From UBA7672 sp044224605 (GTDB lineage: Bacteria > Pseudomonadota > Alphaproteobacteria > Caulobacterales > Hyphomonadaceae), in NCBI GenBank assembly GCA_044224605.1, contig JBGAKC010000014.1:48247-112246 (forward strand): a stretch of 64,000 bases of DNA, in the 5' to 3' direction. Below the pieces are notes generated by a model that ran no database searches, was not told where the DNA came from, and saw only the letters and a list, made by a program, of their open reading frames with translations. Positions 62,284 through 64,000 of this stretch are shown here, one piece after another. Position 1 is the first letter of the stretch. Every line of letters starts with the position of its first letter. Position numbers and translations under genes: made by a program.

Positions 62284-63761
62284 GGCCTGACGCCAGTAAT
62301 CGGCTCGTCATCCTTCACTGCGCCCGCGGAGATCAGACTGGCCATTGGCCAGGCCGAATAGTCAGCCGCATAGTATCCGGCCGGACGGTGATTGCCCGAC
62401 TGCCCCACGCCGCCGAACGGCGCCGCGCCCGAGGCGCCCGTCGTCTGCCGGTTCCAGTTGAGCACGCCCGCGCGCACTTCCGCCTCGAACCGCGCGAACA
62501 GTTTCGGATCGTCCGAGATCAGGCCGGCCGCCAGGCCAAAGCGTGTATTGTTCGCCTCCTTCAGCGCCGAATCGAAGTCCGCAACCCGGATGACCTGCAG
62601 CAACGGCCCGAAAACCTCTTCGTCCTTGCGCGCATTGACGGCGGTCACGTCGATCAAGCCGGGCGACAAGAAAGCCTGCCCGATATCGAGCCTCCTGGCT
62701 TCACGGATTGCCACACCGCCCGCGCGCAGCCATTCCGCCTGTGACGCCAGCACGGCGTCGGCCGCGCGCGCCGAGATCATCGGCCCCATGAAGGGCTGCG
62801 ATTGCGCGTCAGGCATCGCGACAACCAGGCGATCGATCAGGCGTGTCAGCGCTCTAATCGTGGCATCGCCGGCCTGCCCCGACCTCACGATCAACCGCCG
62901 CGCACAGGTGCAACGCTGGCCGGAGGTAATGTAAGCCGATTTCACGATCAGCCGTGCAGCGGCTTCCGCATCGGCGGCGTCCCACACCACGAGTGGATTG
63001 TTCCCGCCAAGCTCCAGCGCCACGATCTTTTCAGGTCTTCCACCCAGCGCGCGGTGGATGGCGCGCCCTGCCGGCACGCCGCCAGTAAACAGCACGCCGT
63101 CGACCTGCTCGTGCGCCACCAATAGTTCCGCCGGCCCACGCGCGCCCTGCAGCAGGTTGACGACGCCTGGCGGAATTCCCGCCTCCTCCCACAGCCGTAC
63201 CGTGAACTCCGCCACCTCCGGCGTTTGTTCGGAAGGCTTGAAGATCACAGTGTTGCCGGCGATCAATGACGGCATGATGTGTCCGTTGGGGAGATGTCCG
63301 GGGAAATTGAAGGGCCCGAGCACAGCCATGACGCCGTGCGGGTGGTGGCTGATCCGCGCCGTGAATGCGCCGTACGGCGCTTCCTTTACAGGCGTCCTTT
63401 CATTGTAGGCTTTGACGGAAAGCTCCGCCTTGCCAACCATCGCCGCGGCTTCGGTCGCGGCATCCCAAAGCGGCTTGCCGGTGGATCGGGAAATCACCGC
63501 CGCCATGTCGGCCTTGCGGGCTTCCACAAGCTTCGCGAAGGCGCGCACCAGCGCGATACGCTCCTCAATCGGCCTGCGCCGCCATGCCGGAAACGCATGA
63601 CGCGCCGCCGCGACGGCCGCCTCAACCTCGACCGCAGCGGCCTCCGCCCCCTTCCAGATTTCGACGCCATCAGCCGGCGCGATCGATACGAATGCTGCGC
63701 CCGATCCCTTCAGCCACTGGCCGCCAATGAAGCACCCCCCGGTGAAGGACGGCAGGCTCAC
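62280..63761 (-). CDS. astD: N-succinylglutamate 5-semialdehyde dehydrogenase
   Basis: The 493-aa aldehyde dehydrogenase oxidises succinylglutamate semialdehyde in the arginine succinyltransferase pathway. It shows GPFNFPGHLPNGHI, KPSEQTPEVA, FTGGVPAGRAIH, the catalytic glutamate in ALELGGNNPL and the cysteine in SGQRCTCARR, the AstD form of the motif. It starts with GTG (63761) inside the stop of the upstream gene and overlaps astB by 4 nt. Confidence 0.95.
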   Translation of the reverse strand: MSLPSFTGGCFIGGQWLKGSGAAFVSIAPADGVEIWKGAEAAAVEVEAAVAAARHAFPAWRRRPIEERIALVRAFAKLVEARKADMAAVISRSTGKPLWDAATEAAAMVGKAELSVKAYNERTPVKEAPYGAFTARISHHPHGVMAVLGPFNFPGHLPNGHIMPSLIAGNTVIFKPSEQTPEVAEFTVRLWEEAGIPPGVVNLLQGARGPAELLVAHEQVDGVLFTGGVPAGRAIHRALGGRPEKIVALELGGNNPLVVWDAADAEAAARLIVKSAYITSGQRCTCARRLIVRSGQAGDATIRALTRLIDRLVVAMPDAQSQPFMGPMISARAADAVLASQAEWLRAGGVAIREARRLDIGQAFLSPGLIDVTAVNARKDEEVFGPLLQVIRVADFDSALKEANNTRFGLAAGLISDDPKLFARFEAEVRAGVLNWNRQTTGASGAAPFGGVGQSGNHRPAGYYAADYSAWPMASLISAGAVKDDEPITGVRP

Positions 63762-64000
63762 GCACGCTTCTCCTTCAAGCGATAGACCAACACCTCGTCC
63801 GGCCCCGCCGCGCCGATCCGCTTCAGCACCGCCGCCGGATCTTCCCCCCGCGTATACTGCGTCACCGCGAAATCGGTGACGCTCGCCCTAGCGATCAAAC
63901 CCGCTGGCGCCCGCAGATCGCCGCCAGAAAACTCGGCCGCAGACATGCGCACGGCTTCGCGAACGGTATCGATATGATCGATGAACGCCTCGACCGTAGG
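63758..64000 (-). CDS. astA: Probable arginine N-succinyltransferase, C-terminal part
   Basis: The frame is open from the right edge to 63758 (80 residues), with FIDHIDTVREAVRMSAAEF and, near the end, GPDEVLVYRLKEKRA. The position directly before astD with a 4-nt overlap, and the end pattern, fit AstA, the first enzyme of the pathway. The catalytic part is outside the window, so identity rests mainly on context. Confidence 0.6.
   Translation of the reverse strand, partial: PTVEAFIDHIDTVREAVRMSAAEFSGGDLRAPAGLIARASVTDFAVTQYTRGEDPAAVLKRIGAAGPDEVLVYRLKEKRA

Noticed and set aside
1..64000. CRISPR arrays or rRNA genes
   Set aside because: No regularly spaced repeats or rRNA sequence were seen anywhere in the window.

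Overview
The window looks like a chromosomal segment of a GC-rich alphaproteobacterium, most like the Caulobacterales/Hyphomonadaceae side of the class. This rests on gene content (ccoNOQP-ccoGHIS, a haem-PAS FixL, a FixK-type regulator, the ast pathway) and on a tRNA-His that has A73, a G1:U72 pair and no encoded G-1, a pattern known from alphaproteobacteria. The family-level placement is inference. Almost all genes are tightly packed, with many 1-4 bp start/stop overlaps.

Layout. 0-5.1 kb: tyrosine catabolism on the minus strand (hpd, a GFA-family protein, maiA, hmgA, an unknown 109-aa protein, and after a gap the start of a fumarylacetoacetate-hydrolase gene that runs off the left edge). 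Together these take 4-hydroxyphenylpyruvate through homogentisate and maleylacetoacetate to fumarate and acetoacetate. 5.2-11.9 kb: a ZIP metal transporter, sulfate activation (cysD and a fused cysNC), an AsmA-family protein and a small membrane protein.

12.17-32.56 kb: a putative 20.3-kb genomic island. It is bounded by a 46-bp perfect direct repeat of the anticodon-loop-to-CCA half of tRNA-His. The intact tRNA is on the left; on the right a tRNA 3' fragment lies 68 bp from the end of ccoS. No integrase is visible. The cargo is a large TIR-transmembrane-TPR protein, a complete glycolate module (glcD-glcE-glcF-glcB, with a divergent LctP-family permease), an M23 peptidase with a membrane partner, several unknown proteins, a polytopic membrane protein with a possible TIR-like domain, two abutting dead IS3-family remnants, and three ~100-bp MITE-like elements.

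32.6-48.6 kb: a microaerobic respiration cluster. It holds the ccoNOQP-GHIS operon for cbb3 oxidase and its assembly, hemN, a c-type cytochrome lipoprotein, a FixK-like Crp/Fnr regulator, a class II-type cytochrome c, a hybrid haem-PAS FixL kinase, and a convergent OmpR-type response regulator. FNR/FixK-like boxes lie upstream of ccoN and of both cytochrome genes. A 22-bp-period direct repeat lies upstream of fixK. Together with the hybrid FixL and the OmpR-type regulator it suggests an hFixL-FxkR-like oxygen cascade rather than the classical FixLJ pair.

49-64 kb: mixed metabolism and signalling. There is an alpha/beta hydrolase lipoprotein, a LytS/LytTR two-component pair, a MaoC-like hot-dog protein, an M48 lipoprotein peptidase, an operon of HMG-CoA lyase, a small lipoprotein and a class III CoA-transferase, another hydrolase lipoprotein, glycerol kinase, a GNAT acetyltransferase, and the arginine succinyltransferase pathway genes astB (frameshifted near its 5' end), astD and the end of a probable astA.
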